Shown: positions 35,399 to 43,609 of the stretch, piece by piece | Position numbering within the stretch: position 1 is the stretch's first letter | Layout of the letters: every line of letters starts with the position of its first letter | Source of the DNA: an uncultured Gemmiger sp. | GTDB taxonomy: Bacteria; Bacillota; Clostridia; Oscillospirales; Ruminococcaceae | Direction: 5' to 3' | Length of the DNA: 64,000 bases | Assembly: GCA_944386225.1 (NCBI GenBank) | Contig: CALXAH010000012.1 | Coordinates: 1 to 64,000 of the forward strand | Translations under genes and position numbers: made by a program | The notes under the pieces: generated by a model | Told to the model about the DNA's origin: nothing | Databases searched by the model: none | What the model saw: the letters and a program-made list of their open reading frames with translations, nothing else

Positions 35399-36271
35399 AT
35401 GAAAGCGACCAAGAAAATCCTGGTTGGCCTGGTTGTTGTGCTGGCGCTGGTTCTGGCCGGCGGCACCCTGGTGGTGACCCAGCAGAACGAGTACAGCGTG
35501 ATCCGGCAGTTCGGCCGGGTGGTGAGCATCCGAACCGAGCCGGGGGTAAGCTTCAAGCTGCCGCTGGTGCAGACGGTGAGCACCCTGCCCAAAACCACCC
35601 TGCTGTATGACCTGCCCATCTCGGACGTGATCACCCAGGACAAAAAGACCATGGTGACCGACAGCTTTGTGCTGTGGCGGATCAGCGATCCCCAGCAGTT
35701 CATCCAGAGCCTGAACGGCCAGATGTCGGTGGCGGAAAGCCGTATCAGCACCAACGTGTACAACGCGGTGAAGAACGTGATCAGCAGCCTGTCCCAGACC
35801 GAGGTGATCAGCGGCCGGGACGGCGAGCTGGCCAGCGCCATCAAGACCAACATCGGCACCACGATGGATCAGTACGGCATTGAGCTGATCGCGGTGGAGA
35901 CCAAGCATCTGGATCTGCCCAGCGACAACAAGGAAGCGGTGTACCAGCGGATGATCAGCGAACGGAACAACATCGCCGCCAGCTACACCGCCGAGGGCGA
36001 GAGCGAGGCTACCAAGATCCGCAGCGAAACCGACCGGGAAACCGAGATCCTGATCAGCCAGGCCGAGGCCCAGGCGGAGGTGCTGCGGGGCGAGGGTGAA
36101 GCCGAGTACATGCGGATCCTGGCGGCTGCCTATTCCGACCCGTCCCGCGCCGAGTTCTACAGCTTTGTGCGCGCCCTGGACGCCGCCAAGGCCAGCCTGA
36201 CCGGCGAGAACAAAACCCTTATCCTGTCGCCCGATTCGCCGCTGGTGCAGGTGTTCTATAACCAGCAGTAA
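35399..36271 (+). CDS. hflC: SPFH-domain protein, HflC-like
   Basis: Partner of HflK, 290 residues. N-terminal membrane anchor (residues 6-25), then QQNEYSVIRQFGRVVSI, the Band 7 core and the coiled-coil SEATKIRSETDRETEILISQ. The C-terminal LILSPDSPLVQVFYN is the typical HflC ending. It directly precedes composite palindrome D, whose first base follows the stop. Confidence 0.93.
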   Translation: MKATKKILVGLVVVLALVLAGGTLVVTQQNEYSVIRQFGRVVSIRTEPGVSFKLPLVQTVSTLPKTTLLYDLPISDVITQDKKTMVTDSFVLWRISDPQQFIQSLNGQMSVAESRISTNVYNAVKNVISSLSQTEVISGRDGELASAIKTNIGTTMDQYGIELIAVETKHLDLPSDNKEAVYQRMISERNNIAASYTAEGESEATKIRSETDRETEILISQAEAQAEVLRGEGEAEYMRILAAAYSDPSRAEFYSFVRALDAAKASLTGENKTLILSPDSPLVQVFYNQQ

Positions 36272-36471
36272 GGGCTGATCTGGGGGGACAACGTCCCCCC
36301 AGGCCCCCGGAACACATGGCCGAATATCTTCGGCCATAGGGATTTTATACAAAGCAAGGCCCGCGCGAACCTGTATAGCTCTGCGCGGGCCTTGCTTTTT
36401 CATAATCCCGAGGGCCGGAGGATTCCGGCCCGATAAAAGGGGGTATGGGGGACTGGTCCCCCATATTGGCC
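36272..36471. repeat. Composite palindromic element, copy D
   Basis: Complete copy: left arm tggggggacaacgtcccccca and ggccgaatatcttcggcc, centre aaggcccgcgcg...gcgcgggcctt, right arm ggccggaggattccggcc and tgggggactggtccccca ending in ggcc. It starts directly after the hflC stop and ends about ten bases before the first recognisable codon of a truncated ABC exporter on the same strand. Confidence 0.85.
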
Positions 36472-36484
36472 ATATCGGCCCTCT

Positions 36485-37938
36485 CCGCGCCGGGCGCTGA
36501 CCCAGTTCAAGAACTACGTGTTCGCCAAGATCCTGGCGCAGCCGGTCTCCCGCTATGCCAGCGGGGACACGGCAAAATTCATCTCCGCCTTTTCCAACGA
36601 CCTGAACGCCATCGAACAGAACTACCTGATCGGGGAACTGAACCTGTTTGCGGAGATCCTGAACTACCTGGCAACCGCCGTGGTTCTGCTGGTGCTGAAC
36701 CTGCCGCTGGGTCTTGTGCTGATCGTTTCGTCCCTGCTGGCCATTCTGGTCTCCTATCGTTTCGGCGGCCGGGTGGTGCGCAACGAAACCGAATCCATGG
36801 CCAAAGCCTCCGATTTCGTGGCCCAGACCCAGGATCTTCTCAACGGCTTTCCCGTTATCAAGAGCTTCCGGGCGGAACAGCAGATCATGACGGTGTTCAG
36901 CCGAAAAAACGTGGATCTGGAATCCACCAAGCAGCAGCGCCGCGCCTCCAACGACACGGTATCCATCGTGGGCAACATCTCGGCCATCCTGGTAACGACG
37001 GTATTCCTCTCGGTGGGGTTCCTGATGGCCTTCAACGGCCTGATCAGCGTGGGGCGGATCATCGGCTTTTACGAGCTCAGCGGCAACATGCTCAGCCCCA
37101 TCCGCAGCCTGGGTGTTCTGGCGGCAAACCGCCGGGCGGCCGGCGCCCTGATCGAGCGCATCGGCCGGGAAATCACCGACGCCCCGGCCCGGCGGCCCGC
37201 TTGCAGAACGTGCCCACCCCGCCCCGCACCATCACCCTGCGGGATCTCTCCTTCGGATACGGGCAGGAGGCCCCGGTGCTGCGCGGCATCAGCCACACCT
37301 TTGAAGCCGGGAAACGGTACGCCCTGGTGGGCGGCAGCGGCAGCGGCAAATCCACCCTTCTCAAGCTGCTGATGGGCTTTCTGCCCGGCTATTCCGGTCA
37401 GGTTCTCTACGACGGTGCCGAACTGCGCAGCCTGGATCTGGATCAGCTGACCGAACACCTGTCCGTCATCCAGCAGGAGGTATTCTGTTTCAACAGCACC
37501 CTGGAAAACAACATCACCCTGTTCCGGCCGTTTCCCCCGGCGGAACTGGAACGGGCCATCCGGCAGGCCGGGCTGGCCGGGCTGTGCCAGGCCAAGGGCC
37601 GGGATTTTCTGTGCGGCGAGGGCGGCTGCAACCTGTCCGGCGGGGAACGGCAGCGGGTATCCATCGCCCGGTGCCTGATCCGGAACGCCCCCATCATTCT
37701 GGCGGACGAGGCGGAGGCCGCCCTGGACAACAAGACCGCAGCCGCCGTTCTGCAGACCATCCTGGGGCTGGATTCGGCGCTGCGGATCCTGGTGACCCAC
37801 CGGCTGGACGCCGCCATCCTGCGTCAGTACGACGAGATTCTGGTGCTGCACCACGGCGCCATTGAGGAATCCGGCACCTTTGAGCAGCTGCTGGAAAAGA
37901 AGGGGTATTTCTATTCCCTGTACCAGGTTTCCCAGTAA
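36485..37938 (+). pseudogene. ABC exporter (permease-ATPase fusion), 5' truncated and frameshifted
   Basis: Half-size ABC exporter of the MdlB/MsbA type that has lost its start. The first recognisable residues are RRALTQFKNYVFAKIL (from 36488), a sequence normally ~80-100 residues into such proteins, so TM1 and part of TM2 are gone. The membrane part reads in one frame until about 37190 (LSPIRSLGVLAANRRAAGALIERIG). The ATPase domain continues in another frame: TITLRDLSFGYGQ, Walker A GGSGSGKST, signature LSGGERQR, Walker B IILADEAEAALD (Glu shifted relative to the usual LDEPTS), H-loop THRLD. A frameshift near 37180-37205 therefore separates them. A GTG at 36518 could start a fragment, but no functional transporter is expected. 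Confidence 0.88.
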
Positions 37939-38009
37939 CGCGCTTTTCATTTTCGCCGCCGCGTGGTATGATGGAACAAACTGACGAATCTTGCCGGGAG
38001 GAACCTGCC

Positions 38010-39134
38010 ATGCCGCCGATCCATGTAATGATCAAACCCGCGGGCGGGCTGTGCAACATGCGCTGCCGCTACTGCTTTTACGCCGACGAGATGGAAAACC
38101 GCCAGCTGCAGAGCTGCGGTTCCATCATGGAACCGGCGGTGCTGGAGGCGGTGATCCGCCGCACCCTGGCCCGCGCGGAGGGGCAGGCCACCATCGCGTT
38201 CCAGGGCGGGGAACCCACCCTGGCGGGGCTGGACTTTTTCCGGCTGGTGGTGGAACTGGAGAAAAAGCACAACACCCGCCACATCCAGGTGGACAACGCC
38301 CTGCAGACCAACGGCTATGTGATCGACGAGGAATGGGCGAAATTCCTGGCCGAGAACCATTTCCTGGTGGGGCTTTCGCTGGACGGGCCCAAGGATCTGC
38401 ACGATGCCAACCGGCTGGACGCGGCGGGCAAAGGCACCTACTCCAAGGTGATGCACGCGGTGCAGCTGCTGAAAAACCATGATGTGGAGTTCAACACCCT
38501 GACGGTGGTCACCCGGCCGGCCAGCCGCAGTTTCCGCAAGATTTACGGGTTCTTTGACCGGAACGACCTGCCCTGGCAGCAGTACATCCCCTGCCTGGAC
38601 CCGCTGGGCCAGGAGCGGGGCGGGGAGGTCTACAGCCTGCGCCCCGAGGATTTCACCCGCTATCTGAAAGACGCCTTTGACTGCTGGTACCGGGACGTGT
38701 CCGCCGGGAAGTTCCGCTACCACCGGTACTTCACCAACCTGGTGGCCATGCTGCGGGGCCAGCCCCCCGAGGCCTGCGGCATGATGGGGGTGTGCGGCAT
38801 GCAGTACGTGGTGGAGGCGGACGGCTCGGTCTACCCCTGCGACTTCTACTGCCTGGATCAGTGGAAGCTGGGCAACTTCCTCACCGACGATTTTGACGCG
38901 CTGGACGCCCGGCGGGAGGAGCTGGGCTTTATCCGCCTGTCCGCCCAGCATCACCCGGACTGCCTGGAATGCCCCTGGCGCTACCTGTGCCGGGGCGGCT
39001 GCCGCCGCGACCGGGAGGAGATCCCCGGCCAGGACGTGCCCGGCAAGAACTACTACTGCGAAAGCTACAAGGAATTTTTCGCCTATGCGGCCCCCCGCCT
39101 GGAGCAGCTGGCCCGGGGCGGATACCGCTGCTGA
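38010..39134 (+). CDS. Radical SAM/SPASM maturase, anaerobic sulfatase-maturating (anSME) type
   Basis: Oxygen-sensitive iron-sulfur enzyme that in characterised relatives oxidises an active-site Cys or Ser of sulfatases to formylglycine. It has 374 residues, close to the Clostridium perfringens enzyme. The radical SAM cluster motif is C15-x3-C19-x2-C22 (CNMRCRYC), followed by FQGGEPTL. The C-terminal SPASM region has the cysteine sets around CGMMGVC, YPCDFYC and CLECPWRYLCRGGC. The start at 38010 is set by GGGAGG upstream. No sulfatase gene lies in the window, so its target is unknown. Confidence 0.9.
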   Translation: MPPIHVMIKPAGGLCNMRCRYCFYADEMENRQLQSCGSIMEPAVLEAVIRRTLARAEGQATIAFQGGEPTLAGLDFFRLVVELEKKHNTRHIQVDNALQTNGYVIDEEWAKFLAENHFLVGLSLDGPKDLHDANRLDAAGKGTYSKVMHAVQLLKNHDVEFNTLTVVTRPASRSFRKIYGFFDRNDLPWQQYIPCLDPLGQERGGEVYSLRPEDFTRYLKDAFDCWYRDVSAGKFRYHRYFTNLVAMLRGQPPEACGMMGVCGMQYVVEADGSVYPCDFYCLDQWKLGNFLTDDFDALDARREELGFIRLSAQHHPDCLECPWRYLCRGGCRRDREEIPGQDVPGKNYYCESYKEFFAYAAPRLEQLARGGYRC

Positions 39135-39153
39135 ATATTGCAAAAACTGCCCG

Positions 39154-39184
39154 CCGCCCGGTCACAGACCGGGCGGATTTTCTT
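39154..39184 (+). terminator. Terminator after the radical SAM gene
   Basis: CCGCCCGGTC (39154-39163) pairs perfectly with GACCGGGCGG (39167-39176), followed by attttctt. Confidence 0.75.
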
Positions 39185-39212
39185 GACGGAACCGGCGTGC
39201 GGCGGGTATAAT
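39183..39212 (+). promoter_or_regulatory. Promoter of the LacI-type regulator
   Basis: TTGACG (39183-39188), an 18-bp spacer and TATAAT (39207-39212), about 48 bases before the start. Confidence 0.65.
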
Positions 39213-39259
39213 AAAGGCAAAGATACACACGAAAGTATACGGAGCAGGAGGTGCCGTCC

Positions 39260-40279
39260 ATGTCACCCACTACGCTGCGGAAACCGGCCACCCGCAAGGA
39301 TGTGGCCCGGCTGGCCGGGGTTTCGGAGACTGTGGTCTCCTATGTGCTCAACAACAACCGGTATGTGGCGCAGGACAAACGGGAACGGGTGCTGCAGGCG
39401 GTGAAGCAGCTGCAGTACCGGCCCAACAACATCGCCCGGGCGCTGCGGGGCAAGCGCAGCGGGCATATCCTGTTCATTGCGGACAACATTGCCGACGAAC
39501 ATTTTGGCCGGATCATCCGGGAGATGGAACAGCTGGCCTACGACCGGGGCTATCTGATCAGCCTGACCGCCAGCCGCAACGACCCGGATTTTGTGGCCCA
39601 GATCAACAGCCGCCAGGTGGACGGCATCGTGATCAGCTCGGTGAGCCTGGAAGAACGGTACGTGCTGGAACTGGTGGATTCCGGGGTTCCGGTGGTGCTG
39701 CTGATGAACCGGGAATACTCCGCCCAGATCGACGGACGGGCGGGCCGGGTATACACCGGCATCCAGCGGGGCATGGAGGAGGCGGTGCGGCTGCTGCGGG
39801 AGCGGGGCCGCCGCTCCATCGTATATGTGGACCGGGTAAGCCGCCGGGGCCATTTCAGCAGCATGGAGGATATGCGGTACAACGGGTTCTGCACCGAGAT
39901 GCAGCGCAGCGGGCTGCCCTTTTCCGCCGAGAACATCGTGACCGGCTACCCGGACGAAGAGGCCCTGTTTGAGGGGCTGTGCAACCGGCTGCGGCTGGGC
40001 ATGAAGATCGACGGTCTGGTAGGCCGTAACGACAACCTGGCCTGTCTGGCGCTGTCGGCGCTGCAGCAGTGCGGGTTCTCGGTGCCGGGGGACGTGTCGG
40101 TGATCGGGTTCAACAACGCCCGTTTTGCCGCCTGCACCCAGCCGGGGCTGACCTCGGTGGAGATCGACCGGCCCGCCGTGGCCCGGGCCATCCTGGAAAT
40201 GCTGGACCGGATGTTTGAGGGCCAGGCCCCCGGCAAGGTGCGGATCGACACCCGCATCGTGCACCGGGGCAGCGTATAA
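39260..40279 (+). CDS. LacI family transcriptional regulator
   Basis: A 339-residue LacI/GalR repressor. The HTH and hinge are at residues 10-65 (TRKDVARLAGVSETVVSYVL, then RPNNIARALRGKRSG), followed by a periplasmic-binding-protein-like effector domain. The start at 39260 follows GGAGG at 39246-39250; a GTG three codons upstream overlaps that site. Sugar effector unknown. Candidate targets carrying the LacI-type AAACGTTT core are the nagA and PFK-operon upstream regions, but a link is only inference. Confidence 0.94.
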   Translation: MSPTTLRKPATRKDVARLAGVSETVVSYVLNNNRYVAQDKRERVLQAVKQLQYRPNNIARALRGKRSGHILFIADNIADEHFGRIIREMEQLAYDRGYLISLTASRNDPDFVAQINSRQVDGIVISSVSLEERYVLELVDSGVPVVLLMNREYSAQIDGRAGRVYTGIQRGMEEAVRLLRERGRRSIVYVDRVSRRGHFSSMEDMRYNGFCTEMQRSGLPFSAENIVTGYPDEEALFEGLCNRLRLGMKIDGLVGRNDNLACLALSALQQCGFSVPGDVSVIGFNNARFAACTQPGLTSVEIDRPAVARAILEMLDRMFEGQAPGKVRIDTRIVHRGSV

Positions 40280-40295
40280 ACACACAGAACAATAC

Positions 40296-40340
40296 AGCCC
40301 TCCGGCGCAAGTTTCAGGCACTTGCGCCGGAGGGCTTTTT
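40296..40340. terminator. Terminator between the LacI-type gene and the convergent hydrolase
   Basis: A 16-bp perfect stem (agccctccggcgcaag with cttgcgccggagggct, 40296-40311 and 40321-40336) followed by TTTTT. Confidence 0.85.
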
Positions 40341-40371
40341 GGGGCAGGCTGCTGTGCGCCGCAGCTCCCGC

Positions 40372-42339
40372 TCAGAAGGTGATCACAATGTCGGTAATAT
40401 AGCGGGTAACAAAGGTGGTAACAAAGCACATCAAGGCGCCGTTGATAAGGCCGGCCGCCCAGATATTTCCTGTTTTTTTGTAAATGTACCGTGCGCTGAA
40501 TGCCGCGTAAAACAGGCACGGGATAACCGCAAAGGAAACAATGCCCGCCATACCCGCAGAAACATTCCAAAGATTGCCTGTACGGAACAGGGTGCTGTAC
40601 TGGATAAAGGCAAACACCACCAGCGCAATACCATTGGACAATGCGCAAACCGAAGCGCTGATCCATTCCGGAATATTCCGGTAGCGCGTGTTGGCATTCA
40701 TAATGGCGTTAGGGATATAGAACGCCAGCCAAAGCGGCACATACTTGCACAAGATCAACGGGAGCTTTTTGAGCGAAACCGCCCCCACCACAAACGAGCA
40801 GATCCGGAAATCAGCGTTGAACAGATACCGGGCAATGTACACCGGCAGGAACATAACGACCAGGATCACAGCAGCAAACAACACCGTTCTGCCAAACTGG
40901 CCCGCGTTGTCCAGCCGGGCAACCGCAAAGGGACTTTGCACCGGTACGCCGCTGCGCTGTGCCAGCAATTTTTTCACGCCGTATCCTGCTGCAATCAGCA
41001 GCAGCGCAAACGCGCCGCAAGCCAGCGACCAGGCGCCAATGCCGTTGGGCACATCGTTAACCGCGTATACACTGGGATCCAGTATGGTATTTCCCAAAGG
41101 GAACAGCTTGATGTAACTGTAGAAGGAGAATACCACCGATACAACCACGGTACCGATCCAGACCGCCAGCTCCCCGGGATCTTTTGCAGAGCCAAGATCC
41201 TGGACGGCGGTTACCGGCCGCCGGATAGCAGCAAAATACCGGGTGCGGACAAGCAGACCGACCAGCGGGAACAGCAGCATAAAGAAGCCCACAAGACCCA
41301 GCAGCTCAAAAGCAGCGCAGACAGGCCATACCTGATCTTCTGCAGGGATATATTCCACCCCGGCAGGCGTACCCAAACCATTGTAGAAACCATTGATGGT
41401 AATAGCGGTACCGGTGGTGGTAAAGTGGAACATGGGATGGGTGATGGGCGGATTAACGATACAAAGCGCCGAATCCGCCTCCAGCCTGGTGCCGTCATTA
41501 GGAGCTTCCAGCGCACCGGCAGCGGTATAATATACGCCTTCCTCCACTTGCGTGCCGTTAAATTCCGGATAGGCAATCCGGACAATATCACCGGCAATCG
41601 GCCCATTCAGGAAATCATACGCGCCGAAATAGGCCGTGTCAAACTCGTCAAATTTGTCCACGGAGATGGTCCAAACCATTCCCTCCAGCATTTCCGCTGT
41701 CATCTGCGGCGCGTACATGGTACCGGCGCCTTCCACCCAGGCCGCCACCCGGGAATTGGGGTATCCTTCTCCATTCGCCTGCAGAATTGTAAAGAAACAG
41801 GCCTGGTTGCCCATGGAGTGGCCGGTCATGCCAACCTTTTCCGGATCCACGCAGGGAAGGCTTATGGCGTATTCATAGCCTGCCAAACCGCCATAGCTTT
41901 CGGCTGTCAGCTGGTTGATTGCGGCATCGGTATAGCCATGCTCCGCCATATCGATGGAAATGACCACAAAGCCCCGCCGCACCAGTTCCACATATCCATT
42001 CATCTGCATTTCCTTGGTATTGGCGCCGCCATGGATGCAGATAACAGCAGGCGCCGGATTTTCCGCTGTGGCGGTTTTCGGAATCATGGTCATAAAGCTG
42101 AACCGGGCGTTGGCATCTTCGGTAAATGTCGGCTGAACCGACCGGCCCGTCTGCGTATTATTAGCTTCGATCATGTCCGCCAGTTCCGCCGTGGTCACAT
42201 AATACGTGCGGACCGATGCGTTTCCCCAGTTGCTTTGCACGGCCCATGTGCCCACCATGCTGATAAAGCACAGGCAAAGCGCTGCTGCAAGAAGGATCAT
42301 AAGCCTTTTTTTGCTTTTGTCGGATTTGTTTTGTGCCAT
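40372..42339 (-). CDS. Alpha/beta hydrolase fused to a polytopic membrane domain
   Basis: A 655-residue protein with two parts. After an N-terminal membrane anchor (residues 12-34), a dienelactone-hydrolase-like alpha/beta hydrolase domain spans about 45-340. It has the oxyanion region CIHGGAN (101-107), SIDMAEHG and the nucleophile elbow GHSMG (Ser175), and is predicted outside the membrane. The C-terminal half (345-655) contains roughly eight hydrophobic helices. Substrate and direction of action are unknown; an ester- or acyl-processing membrane enzyme is plausible. GC and codon use are lower than in the flanking genes, suggesting a different history. GAGAGGAG precedes the ATG; an in-frame upstream start lacks one. 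Confidence 0.82.
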   Translation of the reverse strand: MAQNKSDKSKKRLMILLAAALCLCFISMVGTWAVQSNWGNASVRTYYVTTAELADMIEANNTQTGRSVQPTFTEDANARFSFMTMIPKTATAENPAPAVICIHGGANTKEMQMNGYVELVRRGFVVISIDMAEHGYTDAAINQLTAESYGGLAGYEYAISLPCVDPEKVGMTGHSMGNQACFFTILQANGEGYPNSRVAAWVEGAGTMYAPQMTAEMLEGMVWTISVDKFDEFDTAYFGAYDFLNGPIAGDIVRIAYPEFNGTQVEEGVYYTAAGALEAPNDGTRLEADSALCIVNPPITHPMFHFTTTGTAITINGFYNGLGTPAGVEYIPAEDQVWPVCAAFELLGLVGFFMLLFPLVGLLVRTRYFAAIRRPVTAVQDLGSAKDPGELAVWIGTVVVSVVFSFYSYIKLFPLGNTILDPSVYAVNDVPNGIGAWSLACGAFALLLIAAGYGVKKLLAQRSGVPVQSPFAVARLDNAGQFGRTVLFAAVILVVMFLPVYIARYLFNADFRICSFVVGAVSLKKLPLILCKYVPLWLAFYIPNAIMNANTRYRNIPEWISASVCALSNGIALVVFAFIQYSTLFRTGNLWNVSAGMAGIVSFAVIPCLFYAAFSARYIYKKTGNIWAAGLINGALMCFVTTFVTRYITDIVITF

Positions 42340-42399
42340 ACGTGTTTTCGCTCCTCTCTGAAACAAATTGGATACCCGTTCTGTGCAGGAACCCCTGAA

Positions 42400-42436
42400 A
42401 ATCAAAAGGCGCAGCTGTATACACTACAGCTGCGCC
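42400..42436 (-). promoter_or_regulatory. Leader hairpin, possible attenuator of the hydrolase gene
   Basis: In the ~135-base leader, minus-strand aggcgcagctgta pairs with tacagctgcgcct and is followed by TTTGATTTTC. A terminator-like structure between promoter and start codon suggests conditional readthrough. Confidence 0.5.
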
Positions 42437-42480
42437 TCTCTTCATCCACGCGCTTTGGGTTACTGCATCAAGTTGTTTTC

Positions 42481-42509
42481 AGAATAGCATTTCCTCAAAT
42501 TATTGTCAA
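42481..42509 (-). promoter_or_regulatory. Promoter of the membrane hydrolase
   Basis: Minus strand: consensus TTGACA (plus tgtcaa 42504-42509), a 17-bp spacer and TATTCT (plus agaata 42481-42486). Confidence 0.75.
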
Positions 42510-42582
42510 CATTTTTGCACAATTTTATTCAGTATTAAACAAAATTATGCCAAACGCCAACTATCGGGGAGTGGCTCACAGC

Positions 42583-42620
42583 AAACCAGCCCGCCCGGGC
42601 AAGCCCGGGCGGGCTGGTTT
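42583..42620 (-). terminator. Terminator of the PFK/TIM/LarA/TSUP operon
   Basis: An 18-bp perfect stem (aaaccagcccgcccgggc / gcccgggcgggctggttt) with a two-base loop lies 13 bases after the TSUP stop. The T-run is short, so termination may rely on the stem. Confidence 0.65.
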
Positions 42621-42632
42621 GTTTGCATCCGA

Positions 42633-43418
42633 TTACAGGAACTGCCAGGTGTTGTAGATGCTGATGGCGATGATCACGGCCATCAGGCCCATGAACAGTT
42701 TGTCCACGGCCTTGTTGTCCATGCGGCGGTTGCAGGCGCGGCCCAGGATGCCGCCCAGGATGCCGCCGGCCACCATAAGTACCAGCTTGTACCAGGTGAA
42801 CTCCGGCACCGTATTGGTGACAATGGTGGCGCCCACGCTGGTGATCTGGCTGAACAGGATGATGTACAGGCTGTTCTGGGCCGCGGTCTTGGTGTCCATG
42901 CTGAAGAAGAAGAACAGCACCACCAGATTGATGGGGCCGCCGCCGATCCCCAGGAAGCTGGACATGATGCCCAGGGCCAGGCCGATCACCACGCAGGCGG
43001 TCAGGCTGCCCACCTTATGGGTGGGGATGCGGGCCTTGAAGATGGTATAGAGCAACGTGCCCAGGGTGATGACCGCCAGCGCCGCCGCCTGTACCGCGCC
43101 CACGGTGTTGGGGTCGGCGAACATGGCCTTGACGGCGGTGAACATCTGCTTGCCCACGATGCCGCCCACCGCCGCGCCGAGGGCCAGCGGGGTGCCGGTG
43201 CGCAGGTTGACCTTGCTGTCGCGGGCGATCATGCTTTTGCCCACCGAGTAGCAGCTCATGGCCAGCACGGTGCAGCCGGACAGGAAACTGATGGTGGACA
43301 CGCTGTCCAGATGGAACAGGTCCAGGGTGGGCTTGATGATGACCCCGCCGCCGATGCCGCAGATGGCCCCGGCCACGCTGGCCAGCAGACTGATAATAAA
43401 ATAGGCGATCACTTCCAA
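42633..43418 (-). CDS. TSUP (TauE/SafE) family membrane transporter
   Basis: A 261-residue protein with about eight hydrophobic helices and two repeat halves, each carrying the family pattern (SVAGAICGIGGGVIIKPTL near the N-terminus; SFLGIGGGPINLVVLFFF in the second half). Members move sulfite, sulfoacetate, taurine and other small organic anions. Its position as last gene of a sugar-phosphate/LarA operon suggests export or uptake of a hydroxy acid or sulfonate made there. The start is a TTG at 43418 ten bases after AGGAG, with a GTG two codons later as alternative. Confidence 0.88.
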   Translation of the reverse strand: MEVIAYFIISLLASVAGAICGIGGGVIIKPTLDLFHLDSVSTISFLSGCTVLAMSCYSVGKSMIARDSKVNLRTGTPLALGAAVGGIVGKQMFTAVKAMFADPNTVGAVQAAALAVITLGTLLYTIFKARIPTHKVGSLTACVVIGLALGIMSSFLGIGGGPINLVVLFFFFSMDTKTAAQNSLYIILFSQITSVGATIVTNTVPEFTWYKLVLMVAGGILGGILGRACNRRMDNKAVDKLFMGLMAVIIAISIYNTWQFL

Positions 43419-43533
43419 GGGTGTCAGGCTCCTTTCCTTATAACTCTCTTTCGTTCAGCATACCACATCCCGCCGTAAAGGGAAAGGGAAAGCGGCCGCC
43501 AGGGCAAAAAACGTCGGTTTTTCCACAAAAAGG

Positions 43534-43596
43534 TGAGGGCCGGAGGATTCCGGCCCTCGGGTTCAAGGGGAGCGTTGTTCCCCCCGGATCAGGCTA
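43534..43596. repeat. Partial composite palindromic element, copy H
   Basis: Only one arm is present: gggccggaggattccggccc followed by a degenerate G-run/C-run hairpin (ggggagcgttgttcccccc). It lies just after the LarA-like gene, inside the operon, and lacks the central hairpin. Confidence 0.65.
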
Positions 43597-43609
43597 TTCG
43601 TCCGCTAAA

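Noticed and set aside
42161-42445. A possible leader peptide starting at 42445 upstream of the membrane hydrolase
   Set aside because: The frame runs across the real start codon for 94 codons with no clear ribosome site; the hairpin alone is the better-supported leader feature.
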